NCBI GenBank assembly: GCA_000611775.1
Contig: KK106981.1
Coordinates: 7,586,312 to 7,650,311 of the forward strand
Origin: Umbilicaria muhlenbergii
Lineage: Eukaryota > Ascomycota > Lecanoromycetes > Umbilicariales > Umbilicariaceae
Reading direction: 5' to 3'
Length of the DNA: 64,000 nucleotides
Shown here: piece after piece, positions 1 to 13,086 of the stretch
Layout of the letters: each line of letters opens with the position of its first letter
Numbering within the stretch: position 1 is the stretch's first letter
Notes under the pieces: model-generated
Database searches by the model: none
The model's input: the letters and a program-made list of their open reading frames with translations, nothing else
What the model was told of the DNA's origin: nothing
Position numbers and translations under genes: made by a program

Positions 1-423
1 TCAATGTGTGTGAAGGCTGATCATGTGTAATGAGCTTCTGAAATCACATTTGTAAGCTCAATGAGCCTGATTAATGTGTGTGAAGGCTGATCATGCGTAA
101 TGAGCTTCTGAAGTCAATGTTTGAGGTCAATGTATGTGAAGGCTGATCATGCATAATGAGCTTCTGAAGTTGATGTTTGAGGTCAATGTGTGTGAAGGCT
201 GATCATGTGTAATGAGCTTCTGAAATCACATTTGTAAGCTCAATGAGCCTGATTAATGTTTATGAAGGCTGATCATGCGTAATGAGCTTTCAAAGTCATG
301 TTTGTAGACTCAATGAATTTAATTAATGTTTTTTAAACTCATCTTGACTTCTCTATCAGGTGCACAACATCTGGTAGATATTAATAAGAAGCATCACATG
401 AAGGTGTAAATTGTTTATCTCTC
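1..423 (-). mobile_element. SINE-like tail-sharing retroelement, copy D (partial, minisatellite part and 5' end)
   Basis: Minus-strand copy of a non-autonomous element seen in full at 39514-40407, 46977-47591 and 54992-55645. The stretch 1-310 holds about five units of a 50-60 bp minisatellite with the core GAAGGCTGATCATGCGTAAT. The conserved 5' block (310-423) reads, on the minus strand, a gagagataaac-like start and a CACCTGATAGAGAAGTC-like motif. The LINE-derived 3' tail lies before the window, so the target-site duplication cannot be checked here. Confidence 0.75.
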
Positions 424-2626
424 ACTTTAATTCAATAATTAAGCTTGTCTGATGTACAGGTGCTTATATTGATGTTGATTATATCACTGAGAAACTTTAC
501 TCTGCAGGAGCTTATGTTTCATTCTCTTTGTATCAAGTTTCATTCTCATGTCATTCATGTTTTAATAAAAGTGATTCAGTCTCTTCATCACTTGGCGTAA
601 GCTTGATAAAGTCATGTGTGATGATTGTTGCATATTTGTACAGAGTGAGCGGCGCGTATTTTCTTGATTTGAAAGTTTATAAGTTAAATAATTTTATTCT
701 CAGTGATGAGTGATCCTGTCACATCTAATATATGATATTTGCATGTGATTTGTATGTCTCATATTAAATTCTCAGATTTATCAGTGATCTTAAACCCTGT
801 ATCTCTTATAACTAGATAAGTTATATAATTTGTGAAGACTTAATACTTCATAATTCTCTTATTCTTTTTCTTCAAACTCTTTCATTGTTTGTAAATTTGC
901 TTATCATGAACAATGCTGCATGATATTCTTGAAATCATTATGTTTTTCTTTAATTTCACTGAAGAAGCTTCTAAGGCATTCTTTATTACAATTGATAAAA
1001 GACTGAGTAGAAGAAAGAGTGCTGTTATTATAAATTTACATACATCAAGTAAATACTGAATGATTCACTCATGCTCATATTTTTTTATATTCATGTGCAG
1101 TCATCCTCTTTCCTTTGAGTTTATTCTTCAGAATGAATTTATTAAAGTTTAAACAACTTTCTTCATATCCTTATCTGTTATCTGCATTATTTCATCAATG
1201 CTGAAATCCTTCTCTTTGTGTTCATTTGCCCTCAATCAGGCTCTACGTCAGTTAATTTTATCATAAGTGATGTTGAGTGACATCTCAATCAAGTTCAAAG
1301 GCTTATTATTATCATTATTATTATTAATGTTTTTTATAATTTGCTCAGCTGTAATCAGTCTTGCTGTCATTTTTTTAAAAGCACTTATGATAACTTCCTG
1401 TGAATTAATCATGATTTCATCAGGTCAGTTAATCTTGATGAGCTCATTATTTTCATTATACAAGTTGCATGAGCCCTCATCTTTATTTTCATAGTATTAA
1501 ACTTCATCATCAGAGTTTACTTTATTTTCATTATTATAATAAAGGTTCTTGAAGTCATGCCTGCTTAATGTACTCATGTGATAAATGCATGCTGTGGGTT
1601 AATCTCTCATCACAACATCATGTGATTCCGCCATGATTATTCCTTTGCATTATGAGTAATGAGTAGTGATAAGTAACTGGCAGTTGATTTAAGGCTCACT
1701 GTAAAATATTAAGTAATGAGTAATGAGGTTCTCTGATGTAATGTGTTGAGCAGTGAGAAAAGTGAGGTTTAAAGCTCACTGTTTAATGATGAGACAGTGA
1801 ATTATTCTGACTTTACATGTCAGCTGATGAGGGATTCCTCTGATTATACCACATATAATGCTTCATAATATGTCAAGTATGCTTTACTAAGTGTTATTTC
1901 ATAGCACGTGAAGCAATCAGGGTCATGTGATGAGAATTTAAAAAATCTTAAAGAATCTTTTATTAATTTCTCCTTGAAGATGTCAACTTTTATCATTAAC
2001 TGTTAATGCTTTGACCTGAGTTTTCATGTGTACATTATCATACATTTTTATGAGATCTCTTGCGCTTCTCAGATTTTTAACATTATATCACATATCATGT
2101 TTAAAGTTGTAGCCTTTTCATCATACAAAGTATTTTGTGATTATTTTGCAGTCATCACATTTAAAGCACCTTGTTCTCTTCTTGAGCAGGTATTTAATTT
2201 CATAGTGATTTAAATTACTGTTTATCATCATTAATAACAGGTGATTTAATCTCAGCTGATTATATAAATCAGCTGTGATTACATCTTTCAAGTAAGTTAT
2301 TAATATGATGTTATGAATTCATTAATGAGGAGAGAGATTTAATTTATAAGTTAAACATCTGATTCTCTTAATGACTCTGAATAAACTCATGAACTGCTGT
2401 TTGATCTTTTTATTCTGAATGCTTAATATAATGTACCCTCAGTGTAACTGTAGGTTAATCATATCATTAACTTTAAAGAACTTCAATGTATACTTGTCAT
2501 CATAATATTTCTTCATGCAGATGATGATGAAAGTTATGATGTCTTTCACATCAACTGTTGTAAGCCTGTATTTCATCATTCTTATTATAAAGTCTGCAGG
2601 ATTAACATCTTAAATTTTTAATAAAT
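422..2626 (-). mobile_element. Ty3/gypsy chromovirus fragment (fossil)
   Basis: Remnant of a chromodomain-bearing Ty3/gypsy element read on the minus strand. About 2300-2640 resembles the C-terminal end of a chromovirus integrase, and about 2030-2230 resembles a chromodomain with a WWKGYN core. The rest (about 440-2000) is downstream sequence that I do not recognise. No LTR pair is visible in the window. It is broken by very many changes and looks old. It differs from the three other gypsy elements here. The right edge is set by the foldback fragment that follows. Confidence 0.6.
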
Positions 2627-2766
2627 TATCTGCATCTGCAATTTGACAGCCCGCTCAAAAATAAGGTTTTAGTTAATAGTACTTTATGCACTCAGAACAC
2701 TCTCTGAGCAGTAAATGAGCTCATACAAATCTTACACTTTAAATAATTATTATACCTTCATGAATA
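2627..2766 (+). mobile_element. Foldback-like element, left-end fragment
   Basis: Matches the first 140 bp or so of the palindromic elements at 3536-4406 and 25477-26594, starting at a TGCAATTTGACAGCCCGCTC-like end and stopping inside the left arm. LINE 0 starts directly after it. The rest of this foldback copy is not found on the far side of the LINE, so the locus has been rearranged. Confidence 0.6.
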
Positions 2767-3204
2767 ACATTACACAAGATCTTAAGAGCTTTTAGAACTT
2801 CCTCAGGGGCTGCAATAAAAATTGAAGCAAATATTCAGCTGATATAAGTCAGATTAAACAAAAAATGCAGGAAATATGCATTAAGGATTATAACCTTATC
2901 AGAAAATCATTATATCAGGCAGAGAATACTCACTTCATACTCATCAGAGTCACAAATAAGTCAAGACATACTTATAAACTTTAAATTTCTAGACTGAAAT
3001 CAAAATACATCAGGGAAAAAACACCCTACAAAATTAATTAAAATACTAAACAGTATATATACATTAATATCATCAAGACAAGTGGAAAAGCCTATTACAG
3101 CTCAAAAACCATGGCTACAAAGTAATACACAGATTGCAGATATTCAAGTTTCAGCAAAAACAAAAGAAATCACAATTAAAAAACACTTTACTCAAGTAAA
3201 GTAA

Positions 3205-3414
3205 TTGATTGCATGCAAAACATCAGTCTTTTACACTGATAAGTCAAAAATCAGCGTAAAGACAACACAAAGTACAAAAGATCACATAGGAGCTGAAATT
3301 TACTGTATAAAAGATAATTATACAAGTACAAAAAGCTACTTTCTAGATCAGTACACTGAAGTACTAGATGCAGAGCTTTATGCTATAATGCAGGCTACAA
3401 AACAAGCAATATAA
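3205..3414 (+). pseudogene. LINE 0 RNase H domain fragment
   Basis: A stretch of the LINE ORF2 RNase H domain. RNase H removes the RNA strand during target-primed reverse transcription. Visible are the first catalytic block (FYTDKSK, in place of the usual YTDGS) and the AELYAIMQATKQA block that carries the conserved Glu. The second Asp block (IFTDSQTAI) follows at about 3450 after in-frame stops. The homologous minus-strand fragment at 19084-19341 keeps the blocks in one open stretch. Confidence 0.7.
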
Positions 3415-3535
3415 AGACAGTTTTTGAGGAAAAACATCTGAATATTTACAGATAGTCAAACGGCAATACAAAAATTATAAAAATCTGTAAATACAGAAGT
3501 TTTACAACAAATTCAGTTAAATCTGCAGGAATTAC

Positions 3536-4406
3536 ATCCGCAACTTGACAGCCCGCTCAAAAATAAGATTTTAATTAATAGTACTTTATGCGCTCAGAGC
3601 ACTCTCTGAGCAGTAAATGAGCTCATACAAATCTTACACTTTAAATAACTATTATACCTTCATGAATAATAAGAAAATTTTTATTGAAAAGTTTTAAATC
3701 TCTTTATTCTGTACACTTTACAAACTAAAGATTTCTTCATAAGTTTTAATTTGCAATAGTTATGAATTAAAAAACTTTTAACTAATTATAAATATATTAG
3801 CATATTAAATAACTATTGCGCTTTTATACTTATGATATAACTTTCAATTTATAAGTTGTAGAGAATAAGCTGTTTAAGAGTTTTCTTATACAAAGTTTCT
3901 TTTTATGTGTTATTGTTGTTGAGTTATTCAAAAAGTCATTAAAAGTCTGTTTATTAATGTTGTAATTTTCGTCACTGAAAGTTTGAAATCAATGTAACTT
4001 TTAACAACAACAGTTATAAAAAAACTTTAAATTATAAAACTGTTTAATAGCTTCTTCTCTACAACTTATAAACTAAAAGTTATATCATAAGTATAAAAGC
4101 GCAATAGTTATTCAATATGCTAATATATTTATAATTAATTAAAAGTTTTTTAATTCATAACTATTGCAAATCAAAACTTATGAAGAAATCTTTAGTCTAT
4201 AAAGTATACAGAATAAAGAGATTTAAAACTTTTCAATAAAAAGTTTTTTATTATTCATAAAGGTATAATAGTTATTTAAAGTGTAAGATTTGTATAAGCT
4301 CATTTACTGCTCAGAGAGTGCTCTGTTAGCTGAGACATGAGATCAGAAGCTCAGAGTGCTCAAAGTGTTAAAAACTAACTCAGAGTTAACTTGCTAAATT
4401 GCTGAT
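3536..4406. mobile_element. Foldback-like palindromic DNA element, copy 1
   Basis: Inserted in the RNase H region of LINE 0, where the sister LINE at about 19020 is continuous. The ends form a short imperfect terminal inverted repeat (ATCCGCAACTTGACA against ATCAGCAATTTAGCA on the other strand). Inside are two long inverted arms, about 3593-3960 and 3970-4330, which together would fold into one hairpin of about 360 bp per arm, followed by a unique segment of about 80 bp. There is no coding capacity. No clear target-site duplication is visible, so the superfamily is open. Confidence 0.65.
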
Positions 4407-4685
4407 ATATGACAAAGTCAAAAGTTAATTCATATACACTGAATTCCTAGCCACAGTCAAATATCAGGGAATGAATTAACAGATAAAGCAGTCAAACAAG
4501 AAGCTTTAAACTCAGAAAATGCAGTTATTAATGCAGACTCAAAGCATACTTCTTTATCTTATATCAAAAAAGATATTGAGGAAATTGCTAAAGAGAAATG
4601 ATTAATAAAATGGCAAAATGCAAATCAAGGTCAATAATACAAGACATATGCTACAAGGCCTGACCTAGTTATAAAGTTAAAAGAA

Positions 4686-4889
4686 TTGTACAAATGTGAA
4701 AGGTTAACCTTTACAACATTTACGCAATTAAAACTAGAACACAGCTATTTTAAATCATATCTTTGCAGATTACCTACATATGAAAACAATCAATGTTTTC
4801 AGTGTAAGATAAATCAGTCATCAGAGCATTTACTGTTAAATTGCAGGCAGTATAGACAAGAGCAGCAGGAGCTGAAACAGGAAATGTAA
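4686..4889 (+). pseudogene. LINE 0 ORF2 C-terminal Cys/His region
   Basis: C-terminal end of LINE ORF2 after RNase H. It contains a CFQCKINQSSEHLLLNC segment, a C-x2-C...H...C pattern typical of the zinc-knuckle-like tail of fungal Tad-type LINE ORF2 proteins, then a Gln/Glu-rich end and a stop at about 4887. It is part of the broken LINE 0 copy and not a host gene. Confidence 0.65.
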
Positions 4890-5203
4890 AAAGCAAAATT
4901 CACACAATTAACATTACAATTATTACTTTGTACAAAGGAAGGGATTAAAAATACTTTAGTATTTTTAAAACACACAAAAATAACTACATGAAAGTGACTT
5001 TTAGGGGGGGTTGAGGATGAAAATCAGGAAGTAGAGTGAGGAGATATTAAAAGAAATATTTAAAAATATGCAATTCTGATACCAATAACAGTCACAAAAG
5101 AAATTGACAAAATAAGCTGACTTGAGGTAATAAATACCTCACATATGTAAACTACACAGTGTCATAGTCTTAGACTGCATACACTTAATGAAGAAATAAA
5201 AAA

Positions 5204-5891
5204 TATCATTGTTCATTGTCATTGTTTTACACTTAACAGAGGTAAGCTTCCTTCATTAAAATGTCTTCATAAACTCATAAATCTCCTCATCATTTGTTAT
5301 AATTAACTCATTCAGAACAGAGACTTCTTAAGCTTAAGTTTCAAAGGCACTGACTTTCTCATCATTGTCATCATCATCAATGAGGTTGTTCAACAAGGTG
5401 TTTCACTCATAATACTTGATTAAACAGAGCATATGTATAATCTCAGTGCTCAGATGTTCATATCATCAATTGCAGATGTCTTTAATTATATTAAAGATGT
5501 ATTTCATGCTTACTTTAAAAACACATACAGCAAGAACATCTCTTGTCATCTGAAAGAAATCTTTAAAATCACTGTAATTAACACTTCACATTTAATGATG
5601 TAATTAACTCAAGCCTCATATCAGTATTACCTTTGAGCATTACCTTTAGTGAATCATTAACATAATTGACTGATGTGAAAAAATACTTAAAAATATCATC
5701 TTAAGTATTTATTCATCATTGATTCTTCAGCTTCATTTGTTTAATTAATGTATTAAAATTCATATTCTGTGACTGACCTGCAGCAGTAGTTGAGTTCATA
5801 GTTAAACTCTCATATTTTAAGTAATGTAAATCATAATAGTCTTGAAACTGTTGATTTTACTTAATTTCTTAAAATTTTGTTACTTTCTTCC
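5204..5891 (-). mobile_element. hAT element X1, first part (transposase C-terminal end)
   Basis: Aligns with 60060-60755 of copy X3 and, inverted, with about 35930-36600 of copy X2. On the minus strand it holds the C-terminal hAT dimerisation region and the acidic tail. The outer end of X1 is missing where LINE 0 meets it. Gypsy 1 splits X1 here: the 5-bp sequence CTTCC at 5887-5891 is repeated at 13087-13091, where X1 resumes. Confidence 0.8.
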
Positions 5892-8800
5892 TGTCATGAT
5901 ATAGTAACACATCTGAGTTAGCGCTTTTTAAGTGACTTGATGATGCACATAATAAAACTCTGTGCTGCTTCATCACTCCCTCTTTCACTCCTTAGTTATT
6001 AGTTTTATATAGTTAAAATCATATAATCTTTATACATTTATATCTCATGCTGTCACATACCTCAACTATACTTCCCTTTCTAATAAGGAACGCTATAATT
6101 TAACAGTTTTAATAACTTTATCTTTCAAAGGATGATGGCCTGAGATAAGATGCAGACTTGAAATCAATTATGTTAAACTTCTGAAGCAGAATGAGACATG
6201 ATGATGAAGAATTAACAAAATGACTGTGAAACATTACTCATTTCCTCTGACATCAGTGAAGTGAACCTCATGAGTGAAGGATCCTCAGGTGAAACAGTGC
6301 ACAACATTAATAATGAGATCATGCAAGTGAGATGACAGTGAGATGAACTTCTTAAATAATAAAAGCTGCAGCAGCTCTGAATGAAAGTTTTAATATTAAA
6401 AATCAACCTACTCAAAGATTCTGCTACTCATGTTGATACCTCAGCTGAGAGATTTCTTAACTTTATGAACACTGAGTCTGTAATGAGCAAGCGCCACATT
6501 AATGAAATGCTGTCAATATGAAATGTATGATCAAGGATTCAGGCAAAGGAGTTGCTGTTATATCATGACAAGAACATGAAAGAGCACCTGAATTAAATGC
6601 AAGATGTAAAAAATACCTTTCATTTTAACTCAGCTGATTTCCCTCATGAGGAGGATAAGGTGATTTACATCATGTAATACTTAAAAAGTGAATCAAAGGA
6701 GGCATGACTGCAAGATGATGAGATTAAAGATTATTTCATTATTATTTGAGATGATTTTATAAAATTCCTGCTCAACATTATTGAGGACCCTGTGAATCAT
6801 CAGTTTCATATTACTTAATTGTATAATGATGCTGTTCAACTACCTCATTAATCAGTTTAAGCTTTTAATAATTATTTAAGTACCTTGAAAGCTCAGTTAC
6901 CTCTTTACAGTGAAAAACACATGAGGACTCACTTCTTCACAAAATTAAAGTCTGAGGTTCATGCAGCCTTGATGAATTATCAGGACTTACTCACAACTTG
7001 AAAAAGAATTATCATCTTAATCACATGCCTGAAGAATAACCTACATTTGAGAGACATCATGAAATTGAAAGCAAATCTTAATATGACAATTATCTTCAGT
7101 TGCAAACCTGAGTCATCATTGAAGCCTGCTGAGAATAAGGATCACAAGCCTGATGAGGACAAGAAGAAGAGCAAGTGAGATAATAAATATAAAAGTAAAT
7201 CATTAAAGGCTCCTGAAATAAAAAACTTGTCACATGTGACTTGTTGAAATTATAATCAGAAGGGACATTATTCCTCTGATTATTCACAGCCTGTGAAGAA
7301 CTTAAATTTAAATAAGACCTCAGTTGCAGCTGTTTCAGCATCAAAAAATGAGAACACTTCAGTGAAGACTTCATGCTGCTGAAGTGCTGAACAAAAGTAA
7401 CCTTGAAGCTCAGTTTAATTGTTGATGAACAAGTTCTTCATAATGATGATGTCATACTCATGCAAGCCTTATTGAACATAAGAGCTGAAGTCAATGTGAT
7501 TTTGCAACATTTCATTATTAAGCATTAATTGACTCATATGAAGGGCTTGTTGCTGCAATCTTAATTCTTAAATGATCAGAAGGCTTACTGCTTCAGTGCT
7601 TATCATGTGTGTTATTAACTTATCAACAGTTGAGGACAGTCTTGAGAATGTGAACATGTATTTTATGCTTTGAACAAGTCAGGATCACCTCTTATCCTTG
7701 AACTCTTCACTTTGAAGACTGAACATGTGTGAATCAACTGCAGAATGAAGGTGTGATGCTTCAACATTAAGAAGTAATTTATCAAGTTACAGTCACCTGA
7801 TGAATTTACAAGAGAGATTCAAGATCACTCTGTTATTTATGCTGTGATATGAGTTAATCTGAGTGATGATGCTGCATCAAAGGTGCACATACAAAGTGCT
7901 GATATAACATAAGCTTTATCTGAGGAGTACACTGATTATGCAGATGTGTTTTTAATGAAGAATGCTGACCTTCTTTCATCTCACAAGATCAGTGATCATG
8001 CAATTAACTTGAACAGCACAGATTCATCTTATGACTTTTTATATAACCTCTTCAATACTGAGCTAGAGGTGTTATGAGAATATTTAAATGACATCTTAAC
8101 AAAAGGTTGAATTCATCATTTCATGAGCCCTGCAGAGGCACTCATTCTTTTTGTTTTAAAAAAAGATGAAGGGCTGCGCTTATGCATTGATTACTGAGAG
8201 TTAAATAAAATGATCATCAAGAACAGGCACCTGTTGCCTCTTATAAGTGAAATGTTAAATCAGCTTAATGAAGTCAAGCTATTTATGAAGTTAAATTTAA
8301 AGAATGCTTATCACTGTATCTGCATAAAAGAGGGTGATGAGTGGAAAATAGCATTTCACATGCATTATGATCACTTTGAGTATATGATCATGCCTTTCAG
8401 ATTGATCAACACTTCAGCTATGTTTCAGGCTTACATTAATCAAGTGTTAACAGGGCTTGTGAATGTCTTTTGCATTATCTATTTAAATGACATCCTTATA
8501 TACTCAGAATCACTGATGAAACACTGAGAGCATGTTAAGCAAGTGTTAAACAGACTCTGCTGATTTCAACTTTACATGAACTTTAAGAAGTGTGAATTCT
8601 TCATTATCAAGGTGAAATTCCTAGGGTTTATTATCATCACTGACGGCGTAGTGATGAATTCATGACAAGTGAACATCATATGAGACTGATCAGTATTAAA
8701 GACTTTCTGAGAAGTACAAGTCTTCCTGAGCTTTGTGAACTTTTATAGACGCTTTATTAAGTGCTATTCACAAGTTGCAGCCCCCTTGATAAACCTTATG

Positions 8801-11800
8801 AAAGGTAGCAAGGATGAAAAGAAGTTTAAGTCTTTTAAATTCTCAAACAACACACAGGAGGTGTTTGACTGTCTTCATGAAATTTTTACAACAACATCTA
8901 TTCTGATTCACTTTGATTCAAAGTTATGAATACAGGTGAAAACTGATGTGTTAATCATTAAGCTCACTGACATCCTGTCTCAGCTGTTGAATAACAGAAA
9001 GTGACATTTAATTGCATTCTGATTAAGAAAGCTGTCTTCTTCAGAGATTTAATATAAAACTCATGATCAGGAGCTCCTTGTCATCATTATAATGTTTAAA
9101 CACTGACAACACTACCTTGAAGGCAGTTGTCATATGATAAAGGTATTGACTGATCATAACAATTTATGAGAATTTATGAACATGAAGGAATTGAATGATA
9201 GGCAAGCATGATGAGTAATGAAGTTCACTGCTTTTGATTTTAATATCTTGCATTAATCTGAAAAGATCAACCCTGCTGATGCATCATTGAGGTGATCAGA
9301 CTACAGAGATGTTGAAGAGATGAGTGAAATTATGAAGAAATTACTCTCAACACTTCAAAGAAAGTTAATCACTCTTGTGAATATATTCTCATTCAGATAT
9401 GCCCCTATTGTGAGACAACTGCTCACAGAGGTGAAGAGAATAACTGAGATTAAAGACCTTAAACTTCAGAAAGAATGCTGAAGAAGTGATGACAAAACAT
9501 CTGCTCATGATGATTATGATGTAGCTGTGAAACAGCTTAACTCTGTCACTGAAACTGTTGATTGCAAACAACTCATTTCACATGTGATGATAAGAGATCT
9601 TGTCATTCATGAAACAGCTGATGAAAGCCTGAGTTTATTCTTAAAAGATTTGATTTGAACTTTACAAAATGATGATTCATTTGTAGAAGTGACATGCAAC
9701 ACTGATTGTACATCAGGAAAGCACAAGACTAAAGTTGAAAGTTCTTAAAGATTTAACTCTGAAGGCCTTCTGTTTCATGAGGAACAAATATACATTTCAG
9801 AAGAAAAGTCAGTAAGAGCAGAGATTTTAAAACATCATCATGATGATGTCTTGACAGAGCATTTCAGGATAGAAAGAACCCTTGAACTGATTGATTGCAA
9901 ATATTATTGAATTGATATGAGTCAAGATGTTAAAGATTATGTTGCATCATGTGACATCTGTTAAAGGGTAAAAGTGCTTAAACATCATCTCTATGAAGAG
10001 CTACAGGTGTTGCCTCAGTCAGAAGAATCATGACAGCAAATCATGATGAATTTTATCACTGACTTGTCATCAAGTAAGTGCAAGGGTTGCGTCTATGATG
10101 CAATCTTAATGATTATGAATCAGTATATGAAAATGACTCAATATATTCAAATCATGAAAACAGTTACAGCAACAGAGTTGATTGACTTATTTTATGAGGA
10201 AATAATATGCTGATTCAGTGTATCAAAAGAAGTTGTCTTTAATCAGAGATCAGTTTTCATAAGTGCTTTCTGATCAGAAATGTGCTACTATTTAAGAATG
10301 AAGCACTGATTAAGCATCATCTTTCACTCACAGATGAATGAACAGACAGAACAGTAAAATTAAACCTTAAAGCATTACCTTCATTATTATTGCTCAGATG
10401 AACAAGACAACTGAATGAGCTTTTTACTCCTGACAGAATTCACTTACAATAATGAAATGCAGGCATCAATAAAGTGTAGCTCTTTCTATGTCATGTATGC
10501 TTATCATTCAGAAGTGAGGTTCAAAGTTGAAAATGACTTCAGAAAAGAAGAGGTACCTGCAGCAAAAAACTGAGTGAAACAATTTCATGACATACAGGAA
10601 GCACTGTCACAATGATGAAAAAATATAATTAAATCTCAGGTCAAATATTATGATGTTAAACATAAACTGAAGATCTATAATGTGAGAGACTTGATAATGC
10701 TATTCATGAAGAACTTATGACAGAAACACTCAAGCAGAAAGCTGTCTCACAAGTTCATTAAATTATTTAAGGTACAAGATTTGATTGAGAAACAGGCATA
10801 TCAATTATTCTTATCATTAAACTACTGAATTCACAATGTCTTTCATGTATTCTACTTAAAGCTGTATGAGCACTGATATGATGATGAGTCTACGCTGACT
10901 TTACAACCGCCAGAGTTGATTGATGATGAAGAGAAGTATGAGATTGAAGAAATCTTGAACAAGTGAAAATATAAAAAAGAGATTTGATATAAGGTAAAGT
11001 GAAAGGGATGATCAAAAGAGTATGATCAGTGAATTTCAGAGTGAGACATGAGTGAAGTGCATGAAATGCACCTAGCATATGAAGCTTCTGTAGAAGGACA
11101 GCAGAGGAAGCATTAATGAAAGTTTAAAAAAAAGCTGCAGTAAAAACACTCTTTCTTGATTTTCCTCATGAGGTTTTACAGGTTTCATTGAGGCTTAACT
11201 AGCACATTTATCATTGTGACACACTTTATGAGTACAGTTGAAACATGATCATGATGACTGAGAAGCATCAGAGAAGCAATTTCATTATAAACTATTTATT
11301 GTAAATAATCTTAAGGACTGAGAATATTTATTTTACATATTGATCATCATCCTTCTTCACCTCACTAAAGCTTCATGTCTGACTCACTGAGGGTATTAAG
11401 GTGAGGATCATGATCATCATCTTCATTAACATTCAAAGAGTCTGTTAAATTAATCTGCATCACACTCTTGCCTGATGATTCAGGAAGAATAATCATTTTC
11501 TTTTTTTCATCTTTCACATGTCATATACACTTCACCTTCAAGGTGATGATCTCAGACTTGACTTGTGTTAAGGCTTGATGACACTGACATGAGGTAAGGT
11601 CTGAGAGAGCCTCAATCATGAATGACATCTCTCTAAGTGCTTGAATCTGTACAGCAAGATTCAGCATCTTAACAGTGCCTCTCATGTGCTGAGACAAGCC
11701 TTCCTTAATAATCTGATCATGAGGATCAGCAGGCCTGTCAGCTTCATCAGTGACATCAATATTCTGAGCATTCAGAAGAACTTCATCATCACTCTCCTCA

Positions 11801-13086
11801 ACATCATTAAGCATCAGGGTGTTGATGTGATCCTGTCATTCAATCATGAGCTCTGCTGCAGGAGCCAAATCATTCTAGTTGAGTGTCAGTTGATATCTTA
11901 AGGAAATGTCAGAAAAGTGACAGCGCAAATACCTGATAATGAAGCACATCATAAATACCCTTCAAAATCTTGTTGATGTGATATCATTCTTTTAACATCA
12001 GCAGAGAGATGTTCAACATTGATGTTGACTTTTTATGTAAATTGTGTTACTCAACAGTCCTCAGGTGAGCTTCTACATCTTTTATGTATACATGCTGACA
12101 CTTCATCAGCTCATCAGCGCTCACTTGATGAGTTTCATCATTGAGCTCAGAGTTATGAGTGCAGATTGACAAATCATGAAGGTTGACTACCTCAGAGAAA
12201 AACTTCACAGGCACTTAAACTCATCAGTGTTTACTCAGTGCTTCTAAGTGTGTGACATACAGGTTTGCAATACTTCTGTTTTTTGAAACAACATGAACAA
12301 CATCAGTTCTCCTTGACATCACAAATTAAATCTGGTTCACTTGATATCTGCTTTGAGTAACAAAGACATCATAATTTCTTCTGATGAGGCATCAGACCTG
12401 CACTGCACTTGATGATCAGAGGTGAAGGAGTCTATGAACATGTCAGTAACATCAAGTAAGCATTAAGTGCAGTCTACAAGTGATGTCATCATTGAATGAA
12501 TTAACTACACTGAAAACGTCTCAGGATATTCAAATTCATGAAGAAGAATTAACAATGATGATTTAAGATATTATCAATGATAAGACGCCGTCATTGAAAA
12601 GCCTGAGGGAATAGACATGAAAGTTGTTGAGGTTGAAAAACTTCACATCAGCAAATTCATTTATCACTGACCTGAATTAGTGCTGAACATTCACAACACA
12701 CACGTCAGCAATCTTATTTATCATCAATGACATGAGCCTGAGTTAAGGTCATGACATTCACAAGGAGTCAACAACCTCACATTATCAAAATGACAGCTAT
12801 CCACTGTTACATCATATATTATGATATAGGCCAAATGGCGCTGAAGGGTCAGCACACAAGGGGGGAGGCAATTGTCATGATATAATGACACATCTGAGCT
12901 AGCGCTTTTTAAGTGACTTGACAGTGCATACAATAAAACTCTGTGCTGCTTCATCACTCTCTCTTTCACTCCTTAGTTATTAGTTCTATATAGTTAGGAT
13001 CATATAACCTCTATATATTTATATCTCATGCTGTCACATACCTCAACTATACTTCTCTTTCTAGTAAGAGATGCTATAGTCTAACA
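5892..13086 (+). mobile_element. Ty3/gypsy chromovirus, gypsy 1 (fossil, both LTRs present)
   Basis: LTR retrotransposon of 7195 bp with 214-bp LTRs at 5892-6105 and 12873-13086 (TG...CA ends) and a perfect 5-bp duplication CTTCC on both sides. Internal parts in order: gag-like region with a CCHC knuckle near 7240-7290, reverse transcriptase about 8160-8660, RNase H about 8930-9300, integrase about 9800-10400, chromodomain-like region about 10920-11080, and a purine-rich tract (acaaggggggaggcaat) just before the 3' LTR. The domain order is that of a chromovirus. It is broken throughout by transition-type decay. The two LTRs differ at about 20 sites, essentially all transitions, so LTR divergence mainly records RIP and is not a clock. 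It inserted into X1 after X1 was in place. Confidence 0.9.
11521..11814 (-). other. Antisense open frame near the 3' end of gypsy 1
   Basis: A 97-codon frame with an ATG, opposite to the pol strand, lying between the chromodomain-like region and the 3' LTR. The product would be acidic at the N-terminus (MLNDVEESDDEVLL start) with a helical, Leu-rich second half. I do not recognise a family. The 3' zone of gypsy 1 (about 11110-12870) is long for a chromovirus and has no other recognisable content. This may be a remnant of an extra antisense gene carried by the element or simply a chance open frame. Confidence 0.3.

Larger units (their letters stand above)
2767..5203 (+). mobile_element. Tad-like LINE 0, 5'-truncated 3' end (plus strand)
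   Basis: Non-LTR retrotransposon 3' portion: end of the reverse transcriptase domain, an RNase H domain (about 3190-3480 and 4410-4510, split by a foldback element), a C-terminal zinc-knuckle-like region (4686-4889) and a 3' UTR ending in a short A-rich tail at about 5190-5203. RNase H signs are FYTDKSK, an AELYAIMQA segment and a SHSQISGNELTD stretch. The order RT, RNase H, Cys-rich C-terminus fits the Tad1 clade of Pezizomycotina. A Trp codon before PSHSQ is now TGA, as RIP-type decay would give. The sister copy at 18218-20759 is uninterrupted in RNase H and shows the empty site for the foldback insertion. Confidence 0.8.

Noticed and set aside
1267-1494. Plus-strand 75-codon hydrophobic frame as a membrane protein
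   Set aside because: It lies on the strand opposite to the coding sense of a gypsy fragment in low-complexity AT-rich sequence, and has no homologous features.
5892-13086. Dating gypsy 1 by LTR divergence
   Set aside because: The LTR differences are essentially all transitions of the RIP kind, so the count reflects mutation bursts and not time.
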